DNA from: Chloroflexota bacterium
GTDB lineage: Bacteria > Chloroflexota > Anaerolineae > Anaerolineales > Villigracilaceae
Assembly: GCA_013112685.1 (NCBI GenBank)
Contig: JABFGC010000002.1
Span: 878,902 to 942,901, forward strand
Direction of reading: 5' to 3'
Length of the DNA: 64,000 nucleotides
A program made the translations under genes and the position numbers. This document shows positions 1-8,263 of the stretch, in pieces. Below the pieces are notes generated by a model. It worked only from the letters and a program-made list of their open reading frames with translations, was not told the DNA's origin and did no database searches. Numbering within the stretch: position 1 is the first letter of the stretch; the number at the start of each line of letters is the position of its first letter.

Positions 1-2
1 GC

Positions 3-365
3 GATGAAACAGTTGAAATATTGAATGCTCTTGACGGAAAAGCGTTCAAGGCATTTCGTGGAATTCCTGAAAATATAAATGGTTTTGAAAGACGGGATGC
101 CCCCGCATTTTTGTTAGATGCCTCGGTAAAAGGAGTCTACGGTGGGAGTGGGGTCGCAGCGGATTGGTCAGCGGCGGCGGAGTTGGCGAAGAAATATCCG
201 TTGTTGCTGGCGGGAGGATTGACTCCAGAGAACGTCGCGGAGGCGGTGAGCCGAGTCAAGCCGTGGGGGGTGGATGTGGCTTCGGGTGTCGAATCAGCCC
301 CGGGTGAGAAAGACGCGGGGAAGCTGGTTGAGTTTGTGAAGAAAGTCAGAGAAGTCGAGAATTAG
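3..365 (+). CDS. trpF: Phosphoribosylanthranilate isomerase, C-terminal part (cut by window edge)
   Basis: The frame is open to the left edge, so this is the 3' part of a longer gene. TrpF converts N-(5-phosphoribosyl)anthranilate to the 1-deoxyribulose form in tryptophan synthesis, in the cytosol. The visible part holds the conserved C-terminal half of the TIM barrel: [10 protein letters not shown], the phosphate-binding strand [12 protein letters not shown], and [17 protein letters not shown]. These match the family very well. It lies 40 bp upstream of trpB on the same strand, with an AGAGAATT inverted repeat between them, so it belongs to the trp operon that continues rightwards. The N-terminal half and the true start are outside the window. 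Confidence 0.93.
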   Translation, partial: DETVEILNALDGKAFKAFRGIPENINGFERRDAPAFLLDASVKGVYGGSGVAADWSAAAELAKKYPLLLAGGLTPENVAEAVSRVKPWGVDVASGVESAPGEKDAGKLVEFVKKVREVEN

Positions 366-391
366 AGAATTCTCCAATCCTCCAATTCTCT
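364..391. repeat. Intercistronic inverted repeat between trpF and trpB
   Basis: AGAGAATT (364-371) and AATTCTCT (384-391) form a perfect 8-bp stem with a 12-nt loop, placed after the trpF stop and before the trpB Shine-Dalgarno. The last 20 bases (372-391) recur with two differences at 1628-1647 between trpB and trpA. It has no T-run after it, so it is not a typical terminator; it may be an mRNA processing or stabilising element. Confidence 0.5.
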
Positions 392-405
392 TATATGAGG
401 AATCT

Positions 406-1602
406 ATGACATTATTACCAACCAAATTCGGTCCCTACGGCGGACAGTTCGTGCCCGAGACATTGATGCCTGCGCTGATCGAACTGGAAGAAGCGTTCGT
501 GTCGGCAAAGGCAGATGTCCAATTTCAAAACGAGTTCAACAAACTGATGGCGTCGTTCGTTGGGCGACCGACACCGTTGACGTACGCCAAACGTCTCTCG
601 GAAAAATTGGGCGGCGCGCAGATCTATTTGAAGCGCGAAGATTTGGCGCACACGGGCGCGCACAAGATCAACAACGCCTTGGGGCAGGCGCTGCTCGTGA
701 AGCGGATGGGCAAGCAGCGCATCGTGGCCGAGACCGGCGCGGGGCAGCATGGCGTTGCCTCGGCGACGGCGGCGGCGTTGCTGGGCCTTGAATGCGTGGT
801 GTACATGGGCGAAGTGGACATCGCGCGGCAGGAACCGAATGTGTTCCGCATGAAACTGCTCGGCGCAGAGGTGCGACCCGTGAGTTCGGGAACGAAGACG
901 TTGAAGGATGCCATCAACGAAGCGATCCGTGATTGGGTGACGAACGTGCGCGATACGCATTACCTTTTGGGATCGGCGCTGGGACCGCATCCGTACCCGA
1001 CGATCGTGCGCGAATTCCAGTCGGTGATCGGGACGGAGGCGCGCGAACAGATGCTGCTAGAAGTGGGTCGCCTGCCCGATACGGTCATCGCGTGTGTGGG
1101 CGGCGGGTCGAATGCCATCGGTGTCTTCAGCGGATTCGTAAACGATGAACAGGTGGAGTTGATCGGCGTGGAAGCGGGCGGAAGCGGGATCGAAACAGGC
1201 AAACACGCGGCGCGCTTCGGCGACCCATCAAAGGGACGTGTGGGAGTCATTCACGGTACACGGACTTATGTGTTGCAGGATGAAGATGGGCAGATCGCGG
1301 AGACACATTCCGTTTCGGCGGGGTTGGATTACGCGGCGGTCGGTCCCGAACACGCGCTGATGCGAGATAACGAGCGCGCCTTCTACACCTCTGCAACGGA
1401 TACGGAAGCATTAGATGCATTCCAGACGTTGTGTCACACCGAGGGCATCATCCCCGCGCTGGAGTCGTCCCATGCGGTGGCGGAGGTCATCAAGCGCGCG
1501 CCGAAGATGCGGAAGGATGAAATTATTCTTGTAAATCTATCGGGTCGTGGAGATAAAGATTTGAACACTGTAATAAAAGAACTTGGAGGATCGGAGAAGT
1601 AG
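406..1602 (+). CDS. trpB: Tryptophan synthase beta chain
   Basis: This cytosolic PLP enzyme condenses indole with L-serine to tryptophan and works as the beta subunit of the TrpAB complex. The 398-residue length is standard for TrpB1. Visible hallmarks are the N-terminal [17 protein letters not shown], the PLP lysine in [13 protein letters not shown], the serine-binding [10 protein letters not shown], the phosphate loop [10 protein letters not shown], and the C-terminal [16 protein letters not shown] Shine-Dalgarno lies upstream of the ATG. trpF lies 40 bp upstream and trpA 59 bp downstream on the same strand. Nothing is unusual in the frame, and the identification is secure. Confidence 0.98.
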   Translation: MTLLPTKFGPYGGQFVPETLMPALIELEEAFVSAKADVQFQNEFNKLMASFVGRPTPLTYAKRLSEKLGGAQIYLKREDLAHTGAHKINNALGQALLVKRMGKQRIVAETGAGQHGVASATAAALLGLECVVYMGEVDIARQEPNVFRMKLLGAEVRPVSSGTKTLKDAINEAIRDWVTNVRDTHYLLGSALGPHPYPTIVREFQSVIGTEAREQMLLEVGRLPDTVIACVGGGSNAIGVFSGFVNDEQVELIGVEAGGSGIETGKHAARFGDPSKGRVGVIHGTRTYVLQDEDGQIAETHSVSAGLDYAAVGPEHALMRDNERAFYTSATDTEALDAFQTLCHTEGIIPALESSHAVAEVIKRAPKMRKDEIILVNLSGRGDKDLNTVIKELGGSEK

Positions 1603-1647
1603 AGAATTGAGCGGTTAATGTCCAATTCTCCAGTCCTCTAATTCTCT
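1601..1647. repeat. Intercistronic inverted repeat between trpB and trpA
   Basis: AGAGAATT at 1601-1608, overlapping the trpB stop region, can pair with AATTCTCT at 1640-1647. A second AATTCTC lies at 1624-1630. The right arm and its flank (1628-1647) match 18 of 20 bases of the trpF-trpB spacer (372-391), so the two spacers share one small repeat family. Confidence 0.45.
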
Positions 1648-1661
1648 GGTTATGAGGAAAC

Positions 1662-2429
1662 ATGAATCGAATTGAATCCGCCTTTGCCAACAAACCCATC
1701 TTCATGCCCTACTTCCCGTTGGGTTACCCTGACCTGGAAACCTCCATTGACGTGATCAAGGCGCTTGCCAAGAACGGCGCAGACTTGATAGAAGTGGGAC
1801 TGTCCTTCTCCGACCCGCTCGCAGATGGACCTGTGATCCAGCACGCGACACAAATTGCCTTGGAAAAGGGAATCACGGTCAAGAAGTCGCTGGAAGCCGT
1901 GAAGGAGTTGCGCAAACGCGGCGTGGATATTCCGTTGATTCTGATGGGCTACTACAACCCCATGCTGGCGTATGGACTGGAGAAATTTGTCCGTGATGCG
2001 GCGGAGGCAGGCGCGGATGGATTCATCATCCCTGATTTGCCAGCAGAGGAATCGGAAGAGTTTGAAAAGGTGATTGGTGATTTGCCATTGATTCGAATGC
2101 TCGCTCCCACTTCGTCAACAGACCGCATGGAACGGATCGCCCGCAGCGCGGAGGGATTTATCTATCTCGTTTCGGTGACGGGTATTACAGGCGAACGCAA
2201 ATCGTTGGCGGAAGGACTTGGCGAGTTGATTGCTCAGGTGCGGGAACACACGTCCGCGCCGGTGTGTGTGGGGTTTGGAATCGGCACGCCCGAACAAGCC
2301 AGGGAAGTTGGGAAGATGGCGGATGGGGTGATTGTGGGTTCGGCGTGTGTGAAGACGATTGGTGGAAGTGAAAAGCCAGTGGAAACGGCAGGGGAGTTTG
2401 CGAGGAGTTTTCGAGAAGCTTTGAGGTAA
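1662..2429 (+). CDS. trpA: Tryptophan synthase alpha chain
   Basis: TrpA cleaves indole-3-glycerol phosphate to indole and glyceraldehyde 3-phosphate, and passes indole to TrpB. The 255-residue TIM barrel is close to the usual length. Seen motifs are FMPYFPLGYPDLE, the catalytic Glu in DLIEVGLSFSDPLADGPVIQ, the catalytic Asp in GADGFIIPDLPAEE, YLVSVTGITGER and the phosphate site VCVGFGIGTPEQ...ADGVIVGSA. A GAGGAAA ribosome site precedes the ATG. The gene is intact, but its last 168 bases are present again, diverged, at 3037-3204 on the far side of a toxin-antitoxin pair. This suggests that the present 3' end arrived with that insertion or was duplicated by it. Confidence 0.98.
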   Translation: MNRIESAFANKPIFMPYFPLGYPDLETSIDVIKALAKNGADLIEVGLSFSDPLADGPVIQHATQIALEKGITVKKSLEAVKELRKRGVDIPLILMGYYNPMLAYGLEKFVRDAAEAGADGFIIPDLPAEESEEFEKVIGDLPLIRMLAPTSSTDRMERIARSAEGFIYLVSVTGITGERKSLAEGLGELIAQVREHTSAPVCVGFGIGTPEQAREVGKMADGVIVGSACVKTIGGSEKPVETAGEFARSFREALR

Positions 2430-2443
2430 AATGAATCAGCGGG

Positions 2444-2461
2444 ACGACTTTGTCGTATACT
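2444..2461 (+). promoter_or_regulatory. Dyad ACGAC-TTT-GTCGT overlapping a TATACT -10-like box
   Basis: A perfect 5+3+5 palindrome at 2444-2456 runs directly into TATACT (2456-2461), 22 bases before the BrnT-type ORF. Toxin-antitoxin operons are usually repressed by their own antitoxin at such a dyad. No convincing -35 box is seen, so the role is an inference. Confidence 0.4.
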
Positions 2462-2483
2462 ATCGTCATGATGAAGGTTCGAC

Positions 2484-2771
2484 ATGCAAATTGATTTCAT
2501 TGTATGCCCCGACGATATCGAAGAAAAACTTGCCAAAAAACATCAGGTCATTTTGCGTGAGGTGCGTCAGGCATTGTTGAACAATCCCCGCATCCGCTTC
2601 GCGGAGAAAGGGTATACCGAAGGCGAGGATGTGTATGCCGCTTTCGGACAGACCTTTGGCGGACGGTATCTGTCGGTTTTCTTCGTATTCAAGCCGAAAG
2701 ACAACACTGCGATTATAATTAGCGCACGCGATATGACCAAGAAAGAGCGTAAAGCCTATGCCCGCAAATAA
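2484..2771 (+). CDS. BrnT-family type II toxin
   Basis: A 95-residue protein that resembles BrnT, a small RelE-fold ribonuclease toxin that blocks translation and is neutralised by a DNA-binding antitoxin. The support is the overall size, the internal RYLSVFFVFKPKD strand region, and the strongly typical C-terminus IIISARDMTKKERKAY, where the Arg/Lys/Glu residues match the BrnT signature. The N-terminal half is less typical than canonical BrnT. It overlaps the next gene by 14 bp, as toxin-antitoxin pairs commonly do. The pair sits between two copies of the trpA 3' end. Toxicity itself cannot be judged from sequence. Confidence 0.7.
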   Translation: MQIDFIVCPDDIEEKLAKKHQVILREVRQALLNNPRIRFAEKGYTEGEDVYAAFGQTFGGRYLSVFFVFKPKDNTAIIISARDMTKKERKAYARK

Positions 2772-3012
2772 AAGTTCTGTTTCAAAAGCCAATTCACTCC
2801 AAAAAATGGGCGAATTCTGGGACAAGCACGAGTTTACCGAATTCGATGACCCGAACGCGCGCGATGTTGAGTTTCACGTCACCGTTGCCATTCCCGTTGA
2901 GCCCGATTTGCTTTCCGATATCGAAGAATTGGCTCGTATACGCGGCATCAACGTGGAGACACTGGTCAATTTGTGGTTGAAGGAAAAACTCGTAGAAACG
3001 AGGGCGGGATAA
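2758..3012 (+). CDS. CopG-type antitoxin (BrnA-like), partner of the BrnT-like toxin
   Basis: This 84-residue protein has the features of CopG-type antitoxins. An N-terminal toxin-wrapping segment contains MGEFWDKHEFTEFDD, followed by the short ribbon strand FHVTVAIP and a helix pair (LLSDIEELARIRGI, VETLVNLWLKEKL). Such proteins bind the toxin through one end and the operator as a dimer through the ribbon-helix-helix. Its start overlaps the end of the toxin gene by 14 bp, so the two are translated together. Toxin first, antitoxin second is the BrnTA order. The assignment rests on motif and context, not on a database search. Confidence 0.72.
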   Translation: MPANKSSVSKANSLQKMGEFWDKHEFTEFDDPNARDVEFHVTVAIPVEPDLLSDIEELARIRGINVETLVNLWLKEKLVETRAG

Positions 3013-3036
3013 TCTCTTCGAAAGAAATCGGAACAA

Positions 3037-3240
3037 GCGCCTGTGTGTGTGGGATTTGGCATCAGCACGCCTGAGCAAGCCAAAGAGGTTGGCAAAATGG
3101 CAGATGGAGTCATCGTCGGTTCGGCGTGTGTGAAGGCGATTGGCGGGAGTGAAAAGCCAGTGGAAGCGGCAGGGGAGTTTGCGAGGAGTTTTAGGGAGGC
3201 ATTGAAAAGTGGCAAAATAAACCGTCAAATTGTGTCTTGA
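3037..3240 (+). pseudogene. Duplicate 3' end of trpA (remnant)
   Basis: Bases 3037-3204 repeat trpA 2256-2423 without gaps, with about 24 mismatches in 168 bases by hand count. The translation EQAPVCVGFGISTPEQ... follows TrpA up to the last codons, where TTGAGGTAA is replaced by a read-through that stops at 3240. No TrpA N-terminal part is present, so it cannot work as an enzyme. Together with trpA it brackets the toxin-antitoxin pair as a direct repeat. The simplest reading is that this is the old gene end, displaced when an insert brought in a new one. A local duplication would also fit. Confidence 0.85.
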
Positions 3241-3264
3241 AAAATTCTCCGTTCCACGTATAAT
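3237..3264 (+). promoter_or_regulatory. Sigma-70 type promoter of the two-gene unit
   Basis: TTGAAA (3237-3242), 16 bp, TATAAT (3259-3264). The expected start of transcription is near 3271. This rules out a translation start at 3230 for the following gene and favours 3311 or 3329. Confidence 0.6.
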
Positions 3265-3310
3265 TTTGGACAAAGTACGTCTAATTAATTTAAGGTTAGC
3301 AATTTCTGGT

Positions 3311-4075
3311 ATGCATATTAGGTGGTATATGGGCGCTGAGTATCCTGTTAAAACGGCTAAAAAAGTTCCGAACCTTATATCACCGTTTGTTCTCGTTGTA
3401 CTAGAAAGCAAAAAGGGCACATCTGAAAAAATTGATGTTCAAAGGGTAAGGCAATGTTTATTAAAAGAATGGATTGATCCTGAGAAAAATTCGAGGCCCG
3501 ATAAGACTTGGAATGAATTTGCTAGAGAAAACCATTTGTTGCTTGATAATGAAGACATAACCTTTCTGCCGGATGAATATTATACAGACGGTGCGTGCTG
3601 GGCAACTATTCGCGACAAAAAGAAAAAAGGATATATTGTTGAGATGTACCTAGGGCATTGCGTTGATAAAAATGATACAACATTGCCAACGATACCTGAT
3701 GTTGCGAAACATGTTCAAAGAATCGTCCCCAATTTGGTTAATTCTGCACGTGGCAACAAATTTTGGAGATCGGTAACGCGAAAAGCAGAAATCATGATCA
3801 ATCGTGACGAAAGTAAGGTTGTTCTTAAAAATGCCCCGACTTGGTTAGAGAGTTTTTCTGACGCTGATGCAAAAGGGGCAGTTGTTACTTGGCTTACTCC
3901 TGTCGTTGGAGGGGTGATTCCTTTGTTGAATCCAAATAATCTGAGTAACTTTCCAAACGCTGTATTAAATTATGCAAAGTTAGTGGTTCCTGTAATTATC
4001 GGGCTATGGATAATCTTGGCAACGATTCGTTGGTTTCTGAAAAGGTCGAAATTGTCTTGGGAATTGATGGATTGA
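3311..4075 (+). CDS. Unknown protein with a C-terminal membrane segment
   Basis: No family is recognised. The product is mostly soluble, with a hydrophobic stretch near residue 230-245 (LVVPVIIGLWIILATIRWF), followed by basic residues, so it is probably tail-anchored with the bulk in the cytosol. The start at 3311 follows a good promoter at 3237-3264; an ATG at 3329 is an alternative. The gene and its neighbour are visibly richer in A/T than the trp genes to the left or the lipoate gene to the right. They follow a toxin-antitoxin pair, so this looks like a small acquired island. A short gap of 19 bp separates it from the next gene, suggesting one operon. A defence or stress role is possible but unproven. 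Confidence 0.6.
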   Translation: MHIRWYMGAEYPVKTAKKVPNLISPFVLVVLESKKGTSEKIDVQRVRQCLLKEWIDPEKNSRPDKTWNEFARENHLLLDNEDITFLPDEYYTDGACWATIRDKKKKGYIVEMYLGHCVDKNDTTLPTIPDVAKHVQRIVPNLVNSARGNKFWRSVTRKAEIMINRDESKVVLKNAPTWLESFSDADAKGAVVTWLTPVVGGVIPLLNPNNLSNFPNAVLNYAKLVVPVIIGLWIILATIRWFLKRSKLSWELMD

Positions 4076-4094
4076 AGTATCTGGGAGAACAAAA

Positions 4095-4541
4095 ATGACG
4101 CACTCGATTAGCAGGTTGACTGAAGATCAAGCGGTATCTATTGTGAGAGATGCAGCACAAAGGCTCAAGCAAGAGGAGATTGGCGAAGTGTATGTTCAGC
4201 CTATCCTTCAGCAAATGGGTGTTAATGAGGGTGTGCCAAATCTAGTTTTTGTTCCTAATGCTGAACTCAGCAAAAATATTAAACGTGTATTTATTCTGGA
4301 GTTTAAACAAACCGATACACAAACTCTACCTGACATTTTTGTTGCGAATGCAAATCAGTACAAACGATGGCTCCAAGAAGAAAACACGGATCATATTGAA
4401 TATGGTTTAGCATCGAACGGGGAGATTGTAACAGATAGTGAGCGCGAATCAAATGTGACCCCTATTGCTTCAGTCAAATCAGCGGATGAATTAGTGGAAA
4501 AAATTCATGATTGGGTCAGGCAGGTAGGTTTAGACAAATAA
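4095..4541 (+). CDS. Unknown 148-residue protein, paired with the preceding membrane protein
   Basis: Not recognised. It starts with a helical segment (LTEDQAVSIVRDAAQRLKQE). A strand-rich part around NLVFVPNAELSKNIKRVFILEFKQTD then carries an acidic residue followed by E-x-K in VFILEFKQ. That arrangement is loosely like the core of PD-(D/E)XK nucleases, but the N-terminal acidic partner is not clear, so I do not assign nuclease activity. The C-terminus is amphipathic (SADELVEKIHDWVRQVG). A GGGAGA ribosome site precedes the ATG. It lies 19 bp after the upstream gene, in the same AT-rich island, and converges on the lipoate gene. Confidence 0.6.
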   Translation: MTHSISRLTEDQAVSIVRDAAQRLKQEEIGEVYVQPILQQMGVNEGVPNLVFVPNAELSKNIKRVFILEFKQTDTQTLPDIFVANANQYKRWLQEENTDHIEYGLASNGEIVTDSERESNVTPIASVKSADELVEKIHDWVRQVGLDK

Positions 4542-4564
4542 CATCTACTCCGTCTTTTCATTCA

Positions 4565-5380
4565 TCAACTCCTCTCCATCCACGAGGGGTGCGCGTATTT
4601 TTCGTTGACCAGTTCCTCCGCGCGTTGAAGTTCGGATTGGGATAAGTCTTCCCGTTCAAACTGGATGCCGAGTTCTTTCTCGAAGCCTTGAACGAAGGCG
4701 GCGGCGGCATCGTCCCATGAAACTTCATAACCGAGTGCGGATTCGACAGTGGCGGCGCGGGCGAGCAGTCGTTCTTTCGCGGTTTGACGGGCGAGTTCGT
4801 TTTCAAAAACCAGCGCGTCGCAGATGCGGGTCAGGTCGCCGGTCAGCGGCAGGGAGCCGTGTTGCAGAACGCCCTCTTTTTTTCGGGCTTGCGCCGAGCC
4901 GATGAGTTTCTTCCCGTCCACTGTGATCTCATACGTCGAAGGGACTTCAAAACAGACCGGGTTCAGGTTTTGAGAAGCGGGAGCGTTTACATATTCCTTG
5001 ACTTCTACGGGCAGGCTTAACGCGCGGACGGCGTACAACAGCGCTTTCGACAGGCGGTTGTATGCTTCGAGCACGCCGCCCGCAAGGATGGGATCTTCAG
5101 CGGAACCTGTCACAGAGTAGGTCAATTCGTCGGTGTGCAGAATCGCCCGTCCCCCCGTGAGGCGGCGGACGACGTCCCAGCCTCGAGCGTGGAGCCGCTC
5201 CACATCCACATCTTTGAAAGACTGTGCATGTCCGAGCGAGAGGCAGGGCGGTTGCCAGGCATACAATCTCAAAGTTGGTTTTGATTCGCCGCGATAAATG
5301 TGTTCGAGGATGGATTCATCCAGCGCCATGTTCCACGCGCCGGTGGATGGGGGAGTGTAAAGGAGTCGCCAGGTGGTCAT
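4565..5380 (-). CDS. Octanoyltransferase LipM / lipoate-protein ligase A family
   Basis: A 271-residue cytosolic BPL/LplA-fold protein that would transfer octanoyl or lipoyl groups to lipoyl domains such as GcvH and the E2 subunits. Visible family marks are NMALDESIL near residue 17, the RRLTGGRAILH loop, and the Cys in NPVCFEVPSTYE. That Cys is where LipM-type transferases carry their acyl-thioester cysteine. They are followed by KKLIGSAQARKKEGVLQHGSL with the active-site Lys. The Cys favours LipM-type octanoyl transfer over an ATP-dependent ligase, but this cannot be settled from sequence alone. It lies 45 bp downstream of a lyase-family gene on the same strand. Confidence 0.87.
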   Translation of the reverse strand: MTTWRLLYTPPSTGAWNMALDESILEHIYRGESKPTLRLYAWQPPCLSLGHAQSFKDVDVERLHARGWDVVRRLTGGRAILHTDELTYSVTGSAEDPILAGGVLEAYNRLSKALLYAVRALSLPVEVKEYVNAPASQNLNPVCFEVPSTYEITVDGKKLIGSAQARKKEGVLQHGSLPLTGDLTRICDALVFENELARQTAKERLLARAATVESALGYEVSWDDAAAAFVQGFEKELGIQFEREDLSQSELQRAEELVNEKYAHPSWMERS

Positions 5381-5425
5381 TGCGTTTTCGAGACTTCCGA
5401 GTGCTCTGAAAACTCAGAAGTCTGC

Positions 5426-6359
5426 TCATCCGATTTTGAAAAATTTTTCCGCCGCATCTTCCAGCACTTTCGCATCCATGCTTTCCAGCGGCGGGCGGAC
5501 TGCCCAATGGGGAAGCCCGTGGATTTTATGAAGCAAGCCTTTGAGGATGGGCGCGATGGGGGAAAATTGCTCCAGGAAATGCCGTTGCTCCGTGACCCTT
5601 GCCTGCACTGCGGATGGGTCTTTGCCTTGTTGAAATAGATCCCAAATTTCGCGCAGGTTATTCGAGATGAGGTTTGCGGGTGCGGTGATCGCGCCCTGGG
5701 CATGATGGTTCAGCGCGTGATGAAAATAAGAATCGGTTCCATTGAAAACGAGCAGACCGCTTCCAAAGCGTTGACCCACAGCGGACGCAAACGCTTCATC
5801 ATGGGACGAGTCTTTGATTCCTGCAAATTGAGTTGGGTACTTCGCTTTGAGCCGTTCGAGCAAATCCAGCGAGAAGCCGATGCCCGTCACGGGTGGGATG
5901 TGATAACCGAGCAGATACTTTCCCGGCGGCACGGCGTTTTCGATGAGTTCGCTAAACCACTGAAACAAGCCGTCATCGGTCGCTTTGCGGAAGTAATAGG
6001 GCGGCAGAACCACAACGCCGTCGTAATTCAACTCGAAGGCGAGTTTGGTCAGTTCGATGGTTTCGGTCAGGCTGGGTGTACCTGTACCGGCAAGCAGTTT
6101 GAAATCCCGCACCTGATGGCGGATGACGCGGATGGCACGCAGAAGCACTTCGCGTTCCTTCGGCGAGAACGACGGGACCTTCGCCCGTCGTCCCGAAGAG
6201 CAATGCGCCGTGACATCCGCGCGAGGCGAGGAAGTGCAGAAACCCGGCGAGCGATTCAAAGTCGAAGGCGGTATCGGGTTTGCCTTCGGTTCGGGGTTTG
6301 CCGAGATAGGGAGTGACAGCGGCAGCGTACACGCCTGCAAGCGGGTGAAGGTTTGTCAT
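5426..6359 (-). pseudogene. Dihydrodipicolinate synthase (DapA/NanA) family aldolase, one frame break
   Basis: Two overlapping frames join into one DapA-type TIM barrel. The N-terminal frame starts at ATG 6359 (MTNLHPLAGVYAAAVTP) and carries the phosphate-binding GALLFGTTGEGP. The sequence then continues one frame over with SFSPKEREVLLRAI, VVVLPPYY and YHIPPVTGI. The Schiff-base Lys is in FAGIKDSS. The break lies in GGG at 6174-6176 (plus strand): removing one base restores a single frame. Class I aldolases of this family act on keto acids such as pyruvate. Real dapA or a sugar-acid lyase cannot be told apart here. A single homopolymer error could explain the break, so the gene may be intact in the cell. 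Confidence 0.82.
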
Positions 6360-6395
6360 GAAATTCCCGTGTATTCTGAATTTTTGCGGCAGCAG

Positions 6396-6455
6396 ACCAT
6401 CGTCCGCCGTCCGCGGTCCATCGTCCATGGTCCATCGTCCACGGTCTAATGTCCA
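6396..6455. repeat. GTCCATCGTCC-type tandem tract
   Basis: A stretch of imperfect 6- to 7-base units (CGTCCGC, GGTCCAT, CGTCCAT and variants) upstream of the DapA-family gene. A shorter relative lies at 16062-16092 upstream of the adenosine deaminase-like gene. It has no convincing coding content. Confidence 0.6.
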
Positions 6456-6464
6456 CCGTCCGAA

Positions 6465-7313
6465 TCACTCGTTCTCTTCGATGAATAGTTTGGCGGCGGC
6501 TTCGGGGGGCTGAAGGGGCTGTCCTTCTTCCTTGTATAAATAATGCTGGTGGTCGAGCGCCCATAGGTACAGATCGCCTTCCGTTTTATCCGGGAAGTCT
6601 TCGAGGATGCCGCTCTCGCGGATGATCTTCACGATCGGCAGGTAGACCGTGTCGTACCAGTGTTCGACCGCCTCCTGTTCCGGGATGTCGCGTTTGAAAT
6701 CCAGCCCCATGAAGTAGCGATGGACGGCGATGTGTTCCAACATGCGGGTGAAACCGTCGGGGATGTTGTGTTTGATGTTCGCATCGGGACGCAGTTTGTC
6801 CAGCCCGGTGCGTTCGAGGAAGTCCACCTTCGAGCCGAGGATTTCGAGGTCTTCCGGTTTGATATCCGGCGTGATGTTGACGCGCGTGGCGCATTCGCGC
6901 ACCTCGGCTTCGATGAACTCTTGTCCCTGCTCGCGGGCGACCGAAACGCGGTGATGACCGTCCACCACGAAATAGATTTGCCCGACCTTATAAAGCACCA
7001 CGGGCGGCAGGTGGATGTCTTCGTAGAAGGCGCGGTCCACCTTTTGCCAGCGGCTGGCTAACTGGTCTTCCTTGGGGAGAAAGGCGCGGTCGAACTCGTG
7101 ATAGCGGTTCAGACTCCCGACGATCTGCTCCACGCGGACAGTTTTGACTCCCCGATAGATGGGACCGCCGATCCGCAATTTCTCCTTGACCTCGTCGTAG
7201 GAGAGCAGGTTGTTACGCTGACCCGAAAGGACCGAGAACACCTGGTTGATGAAGGATTTGACGCGCGCCCTGCTGAAATCGGAGCGCACTCGTGACTCTA
7301 GTTCGCTTGACAT
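6465..7313 (-). CDS. ParB/sulfiredoxin-fold protein of unknown role
   Basis: A 282-residue soluble protein. The centre has LPPVVLYKVGQIYFVVDGHHRVSVAREQG, split here as IYFVVDGHHRVSVAREQG; this is the D-G-H/N-H-R signature of ParB-like and DUF4032-like proteins, which bind nucleotides or DNA. The N-terminal part is helical and the C-terminal part is rich in aromatic and acidic residues (HWYDTVYLPIVKIIRESG). It lacks the HTH of chromosome-partitioning ParB, and no parA is near, so a segregation role is unlikely. It stands alone on the minus strand, facing away from the phosphoesterase gene by about 270 bp. Function is not assigned. Confidence 0.65.
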   Translation of the reverse strand: MSSELESRVRSDFSRARVKSFINQVFSVLSGQRNNLLSYDEVKEKLRIGGPIYRGVKTVRVEQIVGSLNRYHEFDRAFLPKEDQLASRWQKVDRAFYEDIHLPPVVLYKVGQIYFVVDGHHRVSVAREQGQEFIEAEVRECATRVNITPDIKPEDLEILGSKVDFLERTGLDKLRPDANIKHNIPDGFTRMLEHIAVHRYFMGLDFKRDIPEQEAVEHWYDTVYLPIVKIIRESGILEDFPDKTEGDLYLWALDHQHYLYKEEGQPLQPPEAAAKLFIEENE

Positions 7314-7585
7314 ATTTTGCTCGCTTTCATGCCTGTAAAACGTGTTTTGTTCCTGCTGCGTTTTTGACGGATGACCGCCGGTGTTGGTGTTTCAGGCAAT
7401 GGTATGAATTATCGCAGCAATGGATTATCGCTGGGTTAAGAACGCCTTCCATTCGCTTTACTCTACCGAACATCGCGCCGATTTATGTCGTTGCGCGGCG
7501 ACCTCGATTGAACGGAACTGCCTCGCAAACCGGGAGATTGTCTCGCAACGACATTTGTGCGGCAGTAAATTGTACTCTCATAATC

Positions 7586-8218
7586 TCATTGAATGTCAAT
7601 GATCTTATAGGGGTAGACGTTGATGATCCTTGTGCCGTTCAGGATCGTTTCGTTCTTCGCAATGTTGCTCCGATAGAAATGGGTGTGACCGTGAAAAAAG
7701 TAGCGGGGCTTGGCGGCGCGGATGAGCCAGTTCAGCGCCTTGAGTCCGTTGTGCGCCTGGTCGGTGTCGTCGTGGATGCCGAACGGAGGGGAGTGGGCAA
7801 TGAGGATATCCAGCGCGCGCCCGTGGCGGAGGGAATTGCCGATGAGTTGGGGGAGCATTTGAAACGCTCTCTGGCTGGCTTCCGACTGGGTGTATTGGTT
7901 CGTGCCGTCCGGGCGGTAGCGGATGGAACCCCCAAAGCCGCCGATCAGGTAATTTTGGTGGCGCACAGTTCGGAGGTCCAGGTTCGAGCCGCCTTCGGCT
8001 TTGGAGCGGACGTCGTTCGGGTCATACGCCGGGTCGTGGTTGCCCGGCACGTAGTACAGCGGTTTGTTCAACACGGTCATGATGAATTCGAGGTAGGTGT
8101 AGGGCAGGTCGCCGCAGCCGAGGATAAGGTCCACATCCCGAAAGTGACCGCTGGAGACGAGCAGGTAGATGCGGTCTACGATCTGGTCGCTGACGGCTAG
8201 AATCTTCACAACCCGCAT
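7586..8218 (-). CDS. Calcineurin-like metallophosphoesterase
   Basis: The product is about 210 residues from the ATG at 8218; a longer reading from 8269 lacks typical sequence. Metal-binding blocks of the calcineurin fold are present: GCGDLPYTYLE, YYVPGNHDPAY, IAHSPPFG and FHGHTHFY. The usual first block D-x-H is changed: ILAVSDQIVDRIY has the Asp but no His two places later. This suggests one metal site is built differently, as in some subfamilies. It is cytosolic, with no signal peptide. It is transcribed away from the kinase operon; the 110-bp gap holds the kinase promoter and a direct repeat. Substrate unknown. Confidence 0.85.
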   Translation of the reverse strand: MRVVKILAVSDQIVDRIYLLVSSGHFRDVDLILGCGDLPYTYLEFIMTVLNKPLYYVPGNHDPAYDPNDVRSKAEGGSNLDLRTVRHQNYLIGGFGGSIRYRPDGTNQYTQSEASQRAFQMLPQLIGNSLRHGRALDILIAHSPPFGIHDDTDQAHNGLKALNWLIRAAKPRYFFHGHTHFYRSNIAKNETILNGTRIINVYPYKIIDIQ

Positions 8219-8263
8219 TGTGCCGTAGAAGGGGATTCCTTGCAAGCCCGTTACCCGACAAAA

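Noticed and set aside
2944..3240. Second, complete trpA gene
   Set aside because: Only the last 56 codons are present; the catalytic Glu and Asp are missing.
5391..5423. 11-bp hairpin between the DapA-family and lipoate genes as a terminator
   Set aside because: One mismatch, an 11-nt loop and no T-run on the minus strand; it may be chance.
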